Assembly: GCA_934047225.1 (NCBI GenBank)
Contig: CAKOHE010000053.1
Location: 94,071 to 158,070 of the forward strand
Direction of reading: 5' to 3'
DNA from: Ypsolopha sequella
Taxonomy: Eukaryota; Arthropoda; Insecta; Lepidoptera; Ypsolophidae
DNA: 64,000 nt
The position numbers and the translations under genes were made by a program. Below are positions 20,560-32,900 of this stretch, piece after piece; the stretch's first letter is position 1; each line of letters starts with the position of its first letter. The notes beneath the pieces were generated by a model that saw nothing but the letters and a program-made list of their open reading frames with translations, did no database searches and was not told the origin of the DNA.

Positions 20560-21990
20560 AGACCATGCAATTATTACAGTATCAATTAACTATAACAATT
20601 AAGTGGGCACGAACGACAATAATCATGTGACGCCACCATGTTGCATCGTTGCGCAGCTCAGCAAAAACAATATAACAAATATAAAAAGACACAAAATTTT
20701 AGTCTTAATTGTAAATTATCTTGCATTACTTATAACAAAAACTACCTAAATTGAAGAATTAAATTATTTTTCGGTAGGCAATAAGGTATAAATATGAAAA
20801 AATTGCAAATAAGTTATCTTATTAAGTTATAAGTTAGTTATCTGAAATAGCTAACGTTTTATTTTCCTCTGGACTTACGTGACGCTATTTGACTAAACAA
20901 AAGAAGTAAATTTTTTTTCGGCCGGCAAGAAAGTCTAACCAGGAAAATTTACAAGAAAAATAGTTCGTTAAACGTTTAAACATCAATTAAACTCATACAT
21001 CGATACTGTCTATTTATCTTAAAAAATAAATCGCAAAATAACTGGTAAACCAAATAGCTAACTGCAGATTTCATCAAAAAGGGACGTTTTTTTGTCTTCT
21101 AAACAAACTTAGTCGTAAAATTTCGCGTAATTTGGATGGACTAAAGAGGTTAAAAAATGTTCAAATTAATCTGAAACCAGGCCCATTCGACGCAGAAAAA
21201 TTTGCTGATTCCGATGGTATATTTAACTCATTTTCGTTAAAAATGCTCGTTAGTCAATTATCCTTTACACCGTCGATATAATGATATATAAAGTTTAGAT
21301 TTGTTGTATTTGCGTGCTTCCTTCTGCACATTCCCCCGAAAATGGGTAACTGTGACTATAATATAATATTCATACTCGCCACCTAAGCTGAAGCGAATTA
21401 TAAGACATGTCACGACCTAACAATATAAATGTTTGTGGTAAATACCTCTACATAAGGCTGCGATAAAATGGTTTATGTACTCGTAATTGTGATTAGTCTG
21501 AACGCGCTTAGTTGTTTAACTGTTGTATTGACTGTACATGAGCCTAGAGCATGAACAACGCCAGACTTTCGAGGATTCGTTTGAAGAAATTGGGACTCTC
21601 CTTGTATTGAAAAAAATATATTTGATTTATTGATCTTTTAACTAGAGATTCTACTTATAAACAATGTCTTAAGATTTATACTTTTGTCAAAAAAGAAATG
21701 TTTTCCACCCTCTTTTTTTTGGTTTTCAAACGTTCGTTTCAAGAACGCGGTTAAGAGATCAACTTGTTTTTTTTTTTTCATAAAATAGGTAATAGAAATG
21801 TAAAAGGATTCTACTTAAATCCAATATTGTTTTCCCTACAAAATATTTCAGTATTACCTAAAACCACACCACTTTGTTGTTACGCTGCGCGATCATTAGT
21901 ATTACGTGTCAAGAAAAAGACACCAATGAGCCAACATAGTCTTTATCAAAAGCAAATAAGGTATTTGCCATTGGACTTATTGTGCTGGAC
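20560..21990. other. Gene-free AT-rich stretch
   Basis: 20560-21238 is the right interior of the TIR-bounded block and 21280-21990 is flanking DNA. No coding exon, RNA gene or further repeat could be supported. Confidence 0.3.
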
Positions 21991-21997
21991 GGGTAAT

Positions 21998-22074
21998 AAA
22001 AAAAAAGTTTGTATGAAAATTTTCACTCTAGGGTAGGCAGTGCCTACCCTGGCGTCATACAAACTTTTTTTTTT
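21998..22074. repeat. Long palindromic hairpin flanked by A and T runs
   Basis: The core AGGGTAGGCA (22030-22039) and TGCCTACCCT (22041-22050) form a perfect stem across a single G. Outside it, AAAAAAGTTTGTATGA on the left answers TCATACAAACTTTTTTTT on the right. It is a non-coding foldback structure. Confidence 0.6.
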
Positions 22075-22730
22075 CAAAGTGTTATTTAAATTTATTCATA
22101 TTTTTTTTATTGTCGGGCTTGACCTTTTGATTGCTTTTCCGGAAAAAAGTTCTGTGCACGCCACTGACGTACAGTGCAACTATAAATTCATGAAACAAAT
22201 AGGGGCGCCACTTTCTTAAAATGTGAGTTAAAATGAGTTAGAAATATTGATTTCTCTATGATAAACGCGTTTGTCTATCTCACTCCTACAAATTTAGTGT
22301 ATGCAATGGAACGCAATCAGCATGAAAGAATTGCGGACGTAATATATTACGTTTTGTTACAAGCATTTTATGGAATTATTCAATAAATTCGGAGTAATCC
22401 TGAAATAGCCTAAATCGCCTGTTCTTTTTTCCTAGGCAGCCTAAATGGCTACTGGTAGCCGATCTGATTTTTTGGTCGCCATTTGACCCCCTAAGGTAGC
22501 CTAAATGGCGATAATTCGCCTAATCTGGCACCACTGGTAGGTGCAAGCACGTATCCTGGTGGGGGATAGTTGGGATGTATCCCGCCCCCAAAATGTAGGG
22601 TAACATAACACGGACAAATTTAAATTTGGTGTCATGATTGGGGCAAAAACATTGGCGAAACATTAATGAAGGCGGAGTACAGCCTATCTGTGATGAGTGG
22701 AGGAATATAGAAAAGAAAAACAGCATTCAG
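22075..22730. other. Stretch sharing similarity with the 3' flank of the unknown gene
   Basis: 22570-22670 (GTTGGGATGTATCCCG, ACACGGACAAATTTAAATTTG, CATTGGCGAAACATTA) resembles 34470-34560 (GTTGGGAAGTCTCG, GACGGGACAAATTCTAATTTG, TATCGGCGATACATTTA). It is either a dispersed repeat or a duplicated gene flank. Confidence 0.4.
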
Positions 22731-22807
22731 CATTGACGCCAGCTCCTGATACTATACTTGATGCAATGTCAGCGGGAACAGAAAAACTTATAAAATATAG
22801 AACTCAA
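22731..22807 (+). CDS. Candidate exon, unknown gene (possible relative of the 23.9-34.4 kb gene)
   Basis: After an ATTCAG acceptor, two bases plus 25 codons are open (LTPAPDTILDAMSAGTEKLI, then KYRTQ). They end at CAA before a weak GTATCT donor. The entry and exit phases equal those of the exon at 31200-31243, and ILDAMSAGT loosely echoes AAIDAVAIT at the start of the exon at 34002. I do not recognise a family. Splice evidence is weak, so this may be chance. Confidence 0.2.
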
Positions 22808-22929
22808 GTATCTATAAAAAATAATGTTTCAGCTATTTCTTTCACATTGTTTTATATTATGCAGTTTCTTCCCTTAGTTAAAGTAGATGTAAGTAATTTG
22901 TTTAGTATAAGTTCTAGTATGTAACTGAT

Positions 22930-23830
22930 ATGTTAAAAAAAAGACATGATCTTGCTAAGTTTCTTGCCCTTCTTCTTAGCAAGACTAATCGAATGGGCGG
23001 AGGTAGGCATGTATTTATACATATATGTAACCTATTAGTAGTAGTATATAAGATGGGATTTGGTCGGCCGCCTGGATTCGTGCTGAGGGCTCGGTTGGTG
23101 ATAATTGAACCTTGTTCCTGGTCCCTGGCCGGGTCTCCGGTATGGGTTCGGGCGATTGATTGGATTTCACCTTGTATAATTATAGATTTTATCTATCATT
23201 TTAATCGTAAATATGTATATTGCTCCATAAATTAAATAAACCTTTAATTTAGTTCATGTACATTTATCATTCTATTAAATATATTTTTATAAGATTAAAT
23301 TTGACTTGTAAAAAGTGTAGTATGTATAACCACTTTACAAAATAAACTATTTGAATTTTTGCTAAATGTCCTCCCCGAACCAAAAGTATGGATACATGCT
23401 TGCGTAGGTGTATTCTACAACCAGAGTGAGGAAGTATGGATTATGTTATGACTATTCCTCAAGTTTCAAATAAAGGCAGACAAACACACGACTCTCAGCA
23501 TTGAGTTCTTGTAAACCAATGACATACAAACCATGGACCTCGGGTCTAGTACAAGATTTACGAAAAAAGTGTCCTTAGTGAAGTGTCAAAATATTAAGAA
23601 ACAAAACATTTTAATTTGAATCGTATGTCATTCATTGCTGCATGGCTCAATTTTGATTGACGTGCGATTGACACGCTTTTTAGTTTTCTTTTCAGCGCAG
23701 ATCCGATGTCTATTTGTTAGTACGTCAATGTTGTTAACCTTGAAACTAACGCCATAGTCTCATACAGTAACTTTTAGGCAGAAATATAACTATTATGAAT
23801 TAAAATCTCTTTGATTTTACAAATACCTAA
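22930..23830. other. Gene-free stretch upstream of the unknown gene
   Basis: A GC-richer segment at about 23060-23160 (GGTCGGCCGCCTGGATTCGT, GCCGGGTCTCCGGTATGGG) stands out from AT-rich surroundings but has no recognised coding content. It may be a SINE or other repeat fragment. Confidence 0.3.
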
Positions 23831-23838
23831 AAAAAAAG

Positions 23839-23921
23839 TATAAAAAGGCAATAAAAGTCTTACGAAATGCAAATTGTAATTTTCTTTATCGCTATTTCAA
23901 ACTTTACTTTTCGTATCACAA
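23839..23921 (+). promoter_or_regulatory. Core promoter and 5'UTR of the unknown secreted-protein gene
   Basis: TATAAAAA at 23839-23846 (context GTATAAAAAGGC) lies 83 nt before the ATG at 23922. A start about 30 nt downstream of TATA would leave a 5'UTR of roughly 50 nt. The position just ahead of a signal-peptide exon with a consensus donor supports a real promoter. Confidence 0.5.
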
Positions 23922-23975
23922 ATGTGGTTTCACTTATACCCTTGTTTAACATTTATTTTAACAAGTCTCATATCG
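23922..23975 (+). CDS. Unknown gene, exon 1: signal peptide
   Basis: There are eighteen codons from the ATG, mostly hydrophobic (LTFILTSLIS at the end). The exon stops at TCG before a consensus GTAAGT donor, phase 0. This is typical of a signal-peptide exon. Confidence 0.62.
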
Positions 23976-26900
23976 GTAAGTTACTTCTGTCTGTCTGAGA
24001 AGGTGATAATATTGTTTAGCGATTACACACTTATATTACCAATATCTTTATTAAAATGTGTGAAATAATTAAAGTAAAATAAAACTTGTTAATTAAAAAA
24101 AAAACTTTCAGGTCACCATTACAGAGGAAAATGGAACAAGTACAAGTACAGTCAAATATGATCCTTTATACTCTGAAGTCCTCAAGAACATAACCCAAGT
24201 AAATAAAGATTTAAGAGAGTTAATAACATTCTATGAAGCAAAGTTCAAGAAGGAAAAGACAAAAGTGCTACCGGAAAATAAACATGACAAAGTAATTAAT
24301 GAATTATTAAGCAAATTAAATGTAATAATGGAGGAAAGGCCACAAGATATCATTCCAAACTACGGTTATAATAAATCAAAAAAAGTAAAGAATAAAAGTG
24401 GTTCATCATCAGATGATACAAGTGATGATTACTCATTAATCGATAGTGATTCTGAAGTAATAATCATAGCCAATGGAGATAAAAACAACTTGGACAGAGT
24501 TAATGCTAAAACAAGACGAGAGAGTCAAGCAATGAGAGAATCCTTAAGCAAACTTCTAAAACAAGCTCAAGCGCAGAAAGGAGACGCTTGGTTTGATTTT
24601 ATGGAAACTGGTCTTAAAAAATTAGAAAACTACGATGTCAGCGAAGAAAATGTATCATCGACCGATGGAAATGATTCCTCTGTTGGCAATGATTCTGTTA
24701 ATATCATTGATTCTGCAGTTGGCGAAAATACTAATGTTGGCAATGATTCTGTTATTGGCAATGTTTCTGCTGCTGGCCAAGATACTGTTGTTCGCGATGG
24801 AAATAAAAACGAGCAAAAGGATACAAAGGTAATATCAATATTAACGTTATATCATTGCGGTATAGAAACGCAGAAAAAAATGTAAATCTGCATGTAATGT
24901 GGACATAAATTTGTATCTCCTTGAAATTGATAAATTGCCAAATTTAATATGAATGTGGTAGATAACACTTTGCAACATTCACAAATAATTTTTAAACATT
25001 CCCAATGATATTTTTGGTCGATTTCAGGTAATTGCTAATGTTTCCAATTCAGAAGAATCTATTAAATTGGAGGAAGATGAAAGTAAAATGTTAAGGACAG
25101 CATACGCTGAAGCTTGCGCCAAAGTCATCGTCAGAAAATGTTATAAGGCAAGTTTTCAAGAAAACCGAAAGTGGCAGTTGCATTCAAATTCAAGTCTTAT
25201 TACTAAGTAGTCCAAGTAGTAGAGTCCAAGATTTGGATCAGTTGCAAATTGCAATTCACACGTTTATTTTAATCTCAACACTTTATCTCTTTACTTTAAT
25301 ACAAACAACAGACAGCAGATTTTGACCATAATTATGTATTTAAAAATACGGCCGATAATGGCTGTTAATCATTGGACTATGAATTTACAAAAAGATTACA
25401 AAAATAAACAGACCGAAGATATAAAGGAAACAAGCCAGGAGGTACTACCATCTAACTTGCAAGCCCGAAGTTATTTGGGGGAGAGTAAGAGGACAGCTCT
25501 CAAACAGGCACAACCAAGTCCCATAATGCCTGGGACCGATTGACGGTGGTATATCCATCCCCAATTGCCGGCCCTTATATAAAACAGACTAGTGACGGGC
25601 AGCGCCGTCATTGGTGTCATACTAAACTAGACACGCAAAGGATTAGTTGTTAAGGTTAAACGTCAGTCGCTTAGCGCAAAGTACATAACCTAAATGTGTT
25701 TTTCCGGTTAAGAAATGAAAAAAAAAACATTTTGGTCTGTGGCAATTGACCCCAAAAGTTCAGTTTTAGTGAGGTTTATAAAGCAAGAGTTTGAAGTTTA
25801 ATGCACAATTAGTCATGATCTTGTCCAAACAATGTTAAAACAGCATTTTAAGTTGGTTTTGAAAAGATTATGACTAAATATGTATACAATTTCAAACTCT
25901 TTCTTTATAAACCTTATTAATCAATCAATCAATCAGTTCAAGGCCGTTTTCGGCTCAGAATAAGGAATACAAATAGAAACCTGGCTAAAATAATACGCGG
26001 AGAAAGACACCTATCCTTGATTTTCTTACGACATTCTAGTGCGTTAGAGAGAGATGGATATGTATTAGTTTTTTCTTAATTAGGTAGGTTGTCACTAGTT
26101 CATTGCTTTGCTAGTGATGTAACAATGTCGATTTTTGACTACGATAAATAAACCAAATCGAAATGAACCGCGACCAATCTCCTTACCACACATTATATCG
26201 TATCAAAGTGTGAAAAAAAAGAGAATGCAGGAGGCACCGACCTTTCTGGTGACATCCTCTTGCTTTGGAAGGAGGCCAAGAGAATTAATAGCAAAGTGGT
26301 CTCTGTCTACCCCAGTGGGACACATGTTATACTGTGTAAATAAGGAATTAATAAAAGGATATCTTTCGTTTAGCATAATATTTTTTATTAAGTACAAATT
26401 ACTATATCGTAGGCAGGTAGGTACATAAGTTAAGTCCAAAATTGTGATTGTTTCTAGTACAAAAAATGCTGTAGCTTGTATCAGAGATACAACCGTAAAC
26501 TATTTAAGTGGATACTTTTCAAGTCGCCTCTTAACTAAATCAAATAGATGTTCGTTGATGTCGCGTCTTTGTTCAATCAAGGAGGAAGGAATTAATCGCA
26601 ACAATAGAAATCATAATAATCATAGACTTATAGGATTCGTAATAATAATATTATGTCAATGATGAGCGATGACAGCGCCATTACTACATAGGTAATTTCA
26701 ATTTTTTTTTTATTTCTATCAAATAAACATCAACTTATCTTGAATAAAAACTAATAACAAATAATGAACGATTAAAATACATAATAACCTGTAATAAGAA
26801 ATCAAATTATGCGCAGTTCAAGTCAATAAGCATTCCCAAAATTCATTTCACGATAGAACTACCCTGTCAAAGTACTTTTATTGTCAACCACTAAGTACGA

Positions 26901-29900
26901 AAATGTCTTGATCTGCGGAATTTCTTCGTGAAGTCGATCACGGCAGTAACGTGAACGAACAGGCCTTTCAGAACGATTTGCGAACATAGAAGTATGCACT
27001 TTTCTAAACCGCAGACATCCATAGGTACTGGTTCTGTTGCCTAAAATTGAAAAATTGTAGAGTTAATATACTATAGTATAGTACAAGCACGTACCTACAA
27101 ACAAGATTGATAATGCAATTATACCTAATTATTTAAAGGTTACCAATGTGTCTGTATCTGGTAAATATAACGTTGGTAAGGCATCTGCTTTTAAAAGTCT
27201 CCATTTTAAATTTTCGTTTGGTCCAAAAGAATCCGACGTAAAGTGTTTCGAACAAATATGACTGCTTTTTTTAATTGCCCAATTTGGTCAAATTATTCGT
27301 CTAAGCCATTCACTTTTTAATTCTTCCCTTTTTGGAAATCTTTAACAAAAAAATATAGCGATATTTATTCGGCATTATTTTTCTTTTAACTCGCGCTGCA
27401 TTGAGGGATTTTCTTTTCTTTTTTTTTTACTCTTCCCTAGTCGCTGGATAGATAGCGCTGAACGTGGTAAGTTACTGCAAGGAACGGAACGTCACATAAT
27501 TTTTTGATTATTGCACTTGGATGTAATTTTGAGATCGTTAAACGAAACGTACATAAAAAAATAATTAATGTCATTGTCACATCACATCACAATGACATTT
27601 TTGAAAATAAATAAATAATAACAACAAGGAAAAAGAAAAAAATAATTAGCAGTCTTTTTATGAGTTTTCTACGCCAAAAAGAAAATGTCCCAAGAGAAAA
27701 AGAAGAGAAGTCTGTGCCTAAAATAATTGTATAAAAATGGAGGCATACATCTTTTTCCTAAAGATGTAAGTCGTAAAGCGCAAATAGTACAAGCCATGGT
27801 ACATTTTAAACCTGGACGGACCATAACAAAGCATTCGCACATAATATGCTCAGCACACATGTCATCAACCAACGAGCGTATGTGACGTGACGTGACTTGA
27901 CGCAATGTTTTTTTTTTTTTTTCAATCGTTTTGGCTTTGGCACCTAGCAACGTAGTCAGTTCAACACCATCTACAGAGTTCTTGGAAACTATGTTTTTTT
28001 TTTAATACTCAAAAAGAAAACCTCTCATTAATCTATTATGCTTTATGCACGGCTGCCGCGGGAACCAATGTTCGATAGTTTGCCACACGGACTTTATCAC
28101 ATCACTATACGAAAAAACATAACCTCTCATAGTCGGCAGAAAATCTATATAAAACAGGCAAATATCGGTGTAGAATTGAACACGAGTATGATTTACAAGA
28201 ACTACTATTATTGTTACTGAGTTTTAGGTATGATCCTGCAACTTATTAACATAAAAACTATCAGAACTCACCGATGAAATGATATTGCTTCATTGTTGTT
28301 TTCTTTTCTTCCTGTATGCGATTTACAGCCTTCAATCGCACAAGACATTTTATTACAATGTTAAAAAAACAATCAACACAAACAATAATAAATCACACTT
28401 TCACGAATTTTGAGAGGAAGAGCACCAAAATATTTAATTTCTCTCGGTGAAGCTGTAAACTTTCGCAAAATGCAATAGACATTTCGATGCCACCAAATTA
28501 AGATGTGATGCACGCAACGAACGATATTGCAACACAACGATACAATGATGAGACATATTTAATTTGATGGTATTATAATATTTAAAATACATCCAAATTA
28601 CATCCATCTGACATTTGTTTGGTTCAATCTAGTGACACACCAGGAAAAAATATAAAGTAAGTGCGGTCCGCTATTTCATTCACTCGTACACAGGAGTAAT
28701 TTACGTTAGATGAGTACAATGGCTAATGCCCAGTTCTTATTTTAGTCAGGCTTCTATTTGTATTCCTTATTCTGAGGTTTTCGGTCACAGCGACTGTCAA
28801 TGCTGAGAGCGGCGCTGGTGAGCCCTCACGTGGCTGACGTAGCCAAACCTTATTAATACTGAACTATTGAAAGAAAGAAAGAAACACATTTATTCCGGCA
28901 ACAGCCACACTTACAATACAATACATACAATATTTCTACTTACATCTATTTTAATTAAAATTACATTAGAACTATACGGTAGGCTGTTGCTGAAAAAGGC
29001 AACTGACTCAGCGATGTGCTGAAGGTGTAATCCCTCAGCGCTGATTTTCAGTCAGTGCCTGCTGGTGACTCATGAGCGTACCAGGTGCAGAGCGGCGCTG
29101 TGCAGTGGGCAATAAATAAATAAATAATAACAGTAATAGCTATATATATACCATGAAACTATAAAACAACATTTCTAAAATATTAATAAAATATGTAATA
29201 AGTATTACTTAAACTAATATGATGTGATATAAATGAAATATATAGGTATACATAAATAATATAACTTAATTTACTTTAAAGTATTAAATAAAAACTTTGC
29301 AGAACAACTCAAGGTCTTTGATGCGATTTAAGTCAGTCAGACTAGCGGCGAGAAGTTTCGACAGGAAACGGTAGTCTCTACTGTTCAAGTAAATATGCCC
29401 TGAGCTTGCGCCCAAAAGCACACCTACTAGTCACTTCACGGACTGGGGGAGGAATATTGTTCCAGCACTTGGACGCCACATATTTAAAACTGCCAGGGAA
29501 TGCCGTCGTTCTGTGTGCGTATTGGCGTCCAAAATGCTTTTCAATTTTTAACTTCTAAACAAGAAAATCAAAGTTAAGTTATGCACTTTGCGCTAAGCGA
29601 CTGACGTGACGTTTGAACTTAAGTAAAGTGGCAGGAGGCACGACCATGCCGGAAGTTTATTGATTTATCGATTCTAATTTTTAGGCTGTGACAAGATCTT
29701 TAAACTTCGTATGTGACAAAAAAAAATGCAAAAAAGGCTTTAAAAATTACTTCAAAACGCAGCAAAAACAGGATGTCTTGAATCATTTGAAGCTGGAAAT
29801 GACACTAATAAAATCAAAGAAATAAAGCCAGAGGATAACATTCAGATATATCCATTGATAGGATCCCCACCAATTCGTAAGTGATTTCTTTAGCAGCAGA

Positions 29901-32900
29901 CTAGTAAATTTCAAAGTTTTCCTCCAATACACAATTGATTTGGTTTATCGCTATTATACCTTTACCTAGGAAGTTTATATTACATATTTATGTAGAAACA
30001 CTTACTAAAATAATAATTTCCAGATATATTTCCAGATATATTTTCGATTAATTGTAACTAATTCCACTGACGCCGACTGTATGTCGAAATATATCTGGAA
30101 ATTATTATTTTAATAAGTGTTTTTATATAAATACGTAATATGAACTGAATAAAAAAAAAACAAATAAGTTATCTTCAATATTTAATTTACCTAGGAAGTA
30201 GATACCACAGGAAACGAACATTTTCTAGGAACGTTAGGACCTAAGACGATAAAAATATGATTCACAGAATTGGAATGGGAAACAAACATAAAAAAAAAAA
30301 TCTAATTTTTACTTTTCCAAAGTGTGTAGTTCGAAAACGGATGGGAATATGGATAAACTGTATAGAATCAAAGTTATAGAAAATGTTATATATAGACTTT
30401 CATTTAATCATAGAACATTTTTCGCTAAAATGCACCATTTTTGAGATATTGGCGAAGAACCTGAAATTGAGACCTGTCAACCCCCCTCCCTCCGCCACGC
30501 CTCCTAGACGTCAGGATTTTTAGTATGTTTTCTCCCTGAGCACCTTGAATAAGTTTCTGTAGAAATCGCTTAGGTTCCCGCTCACGCACTCTACAACTGC
30601 TTTATTAATTGAACTCATAGCTTTCCTGTTGTATTCACAATCCGTATCATCTTCTATACTAATAATAAAGTAGGTACAAAGCGTGTCTGTACACTGAACA
30701 TTTCCGCGAATTTTTAAATGAAATGGGTTACTGAGGTCAAAACTACGTTTTTTAGAATTTTTGTCTGTCTGTATGTATGTTTCGTTGTAACTAGAGAACC
30801 ACTCAACGGATTTGAATGCGGTTTTCTTTATCGTCATCGTAGTGACCCTGCTCAACATAAGGGGTTCTGATAAAATAACGGCCAAGGCGAAAACGGGGCA
30901 AAGATGCAAAAAACGGAGCCGCGGGCGAAACGCTAATAAATAACATTTGAAAAATTTACGTACGCGTACTTTCTGAAAAAAAGGACAATATTTACATACA
31001 TTTTCTAAAATGTATCTAATACACATAAACATGTCGTTCAGACAAAAAATAAAAAGTTTGATTTTGTCTATTTATTACTCACTGTAGTATTGGTAAGGAA
31101 CAAAAATTGTGTGAGCCCGACTCGTTCTTGACCGATATTTGAGTACAGAACATTAAAAAAGTAAAAAGGCTAATTTTTAATGACATGTATTTTTTACAGC
31201 ATTCTCAGAAGATTTTTATATCACCTGCTTTCCAAGTTCAAAAGTGAGTCATGCTCCCTTAACACTGACAGTTTCATTCCGAAATTAAGGTTGCCTGCAC
31301 CTATGAATTCGGGTGGTTGATTAAATTTCACCTTAAAGAGTTGGGTTGTTCCCAGAGTTGGGTTTTGTTTCCTATGATGGCATTTTTTATGAGGCCCCAT
31401 TACGCCTGGATTTTTCTCAAGATTCATAGAAAAGGTAAACATTTATAGTGAAGTCAACAGCTTATTTTCCTCTTTTTTTTCAAAACTATTATCTAGCTAC
31501 ATCAAACTATGTCTCTATGTAGTCCAAAAAGCAAAATTAGATGAAACACCATCATAATAGCTGTCAGGATATCGTGAATATCGCCTTTTTGCAAGTTGTA
31601 TAATTTTTATTTGTACTGGAAATAAAAAAGAGAGAAATACAGACGTCGTTCATGTAAAGAATACTAATTTAATACAATTATGTATAAATAAACAGTTACC
31701 ATTTCATGAAAAACACAAAGTCAGCGCTTTTTTAATATCTCGCCATGCTGTTCCTCTTGATGAGAAATCGGAGTGCGGTGTGCTGGGTGAGGGAAACATA
31801 TACATATAGAGATGTGTACAAAGTTTCTTGAGATCAAAGCCATCAGGACGTTACAATCACCTAAAGCATTTATATGGTAGCTGAGCGAGATGGCCCACCT
31901 TAAGGGGCTATACCGTGAAAATTGACACTTTTTGAAGTTATTTATCTGCTCTTTTAATGAAGTTCCAAGTAAAATAAATTAATATAACAATTTTGGGACC
32001 TTTTACTAGATTTTGGTCTATCAGAAACGCGATAGGAGGAATTTCATTCGATAGAAATAATTATTAAAATCAGGTCTAAATTTACACTTTTTTTGATATT
32101 CTGACAAATTAGGATAGCATACAGACTTGAAAAATATTTATTTAGATGGGTTTTAACTACATCTAAATTACTGTTATGGAATTTTTTGTAGCTATTTTAG
32201 TTAATTTTAAATTAATTTAAAACCGACTTTTTGACAATTTTCCCCGATTCTGTCCCTTTCGCACTGCGGGTCTTTCTGCCTGGAGTAACGGGGACCTTTG
32301 CTAGCACGGTATATCACTTTAACCCGGCGCCAATGACGTGAAAATAATTTCAAAAACGATGACCCCGGGTCATAATGACCCAAATTTCATCATTAGTTTT
32401 TTAGGAAATTTAACAAGTCATGTTAATTTTAATTACTATCTATATAAAAAGGGTTCTTTACTGAGGTAACAAATTGAAAATAAAACTAATACATTGTAAA
32501 ATGATTTTTTTATTAATTATTTGACAACACATGCAAAATCATCTAGAAAAACACAACGTGTCCAAATTTTTAGTTCTTGGTAAAGATTTCTTAGTAATAA
32601 TAAGAATCAACAATTTTATCTATTAATAAAGAGATCAAATCAACTTTTTATCATGCATATATAATGAGATCAGTCTTCTAATTCATCATTCAGGGCCATG
32701 GAACTGCTGCAATTATTGCAGTATGGAATCAAATGGTCTGGGCATATGTAAATGCGGCATGCCTGACAAGTATGAGATGTTTTCTTATCTTTTTTGGACG
32801 GACATACTTGACATCTCTTGCGAGTTCCTGGAACTTTTTGGGGAGGTTCTTCAGTAGGTTCGCTGACGAAATCTGCGATTCTTTTGCGCAACTGACGAGG

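Larger units (their letters stand above)
17109..21276. mobile_element. TIR-bounded block (about 4.2 kb) carrying a Penelope insertion
   Basis: An inverted pair bounds the block. The left arm is 17109-17145 (TCGACGGTGTAAAGGATAAT then TGACTAACGA). The right arm is 21239-21276 (TCGTTAGTCA then ATTATCCTTTACACCGTCGA). TA dinucleotides flank both ends, as for a TA target duplication. The interior contains a smaller MITE, a degenerate Penelope element and no recognisable DNA transposase, so the carrier appears non-autonomous. It could instead be two separate inverted copies of a short repeat. Confidence 0.5.
25658..29614. mobile_element. Outer inverted-repeat pair inside the unknown gene's intron
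   Basis: GTCAGTCGCTTAGCGCAAAG at left (25658-25689 arm) answers CTTTGCGCTAAGCGACTGAC at right (29578-29614 arm). The right arm carries a short GTGAC duplication. About 3.9 kb lies between, including another inverted pair, a THAP-like fragment and a LINE 3' end. This could be one composite element or two opposed copies of a short repeat. Confidence 0.4.

Noticed and set aside
24635..24832. 65-codon Leu/Ile-rich frame suggesting a membrane protein
   Set aside because: It is a shifted reading of the VGNDS-type repeats in exon 2 of the unknown gene.
30520..31032. 170-codon minus-strand ORF
   Set aside because: It runs through a dispersed repeat (30652-30942) in reverse, and no domain or splice context supports it.
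31221..31442. 73-codon minus-strand ORF with MGPHKKCHHRKQNP
   Set aside because: It partly overlaps exon 5 of the plus-strand gene, has no recognised family, and is probably chance. Kept only as a note.
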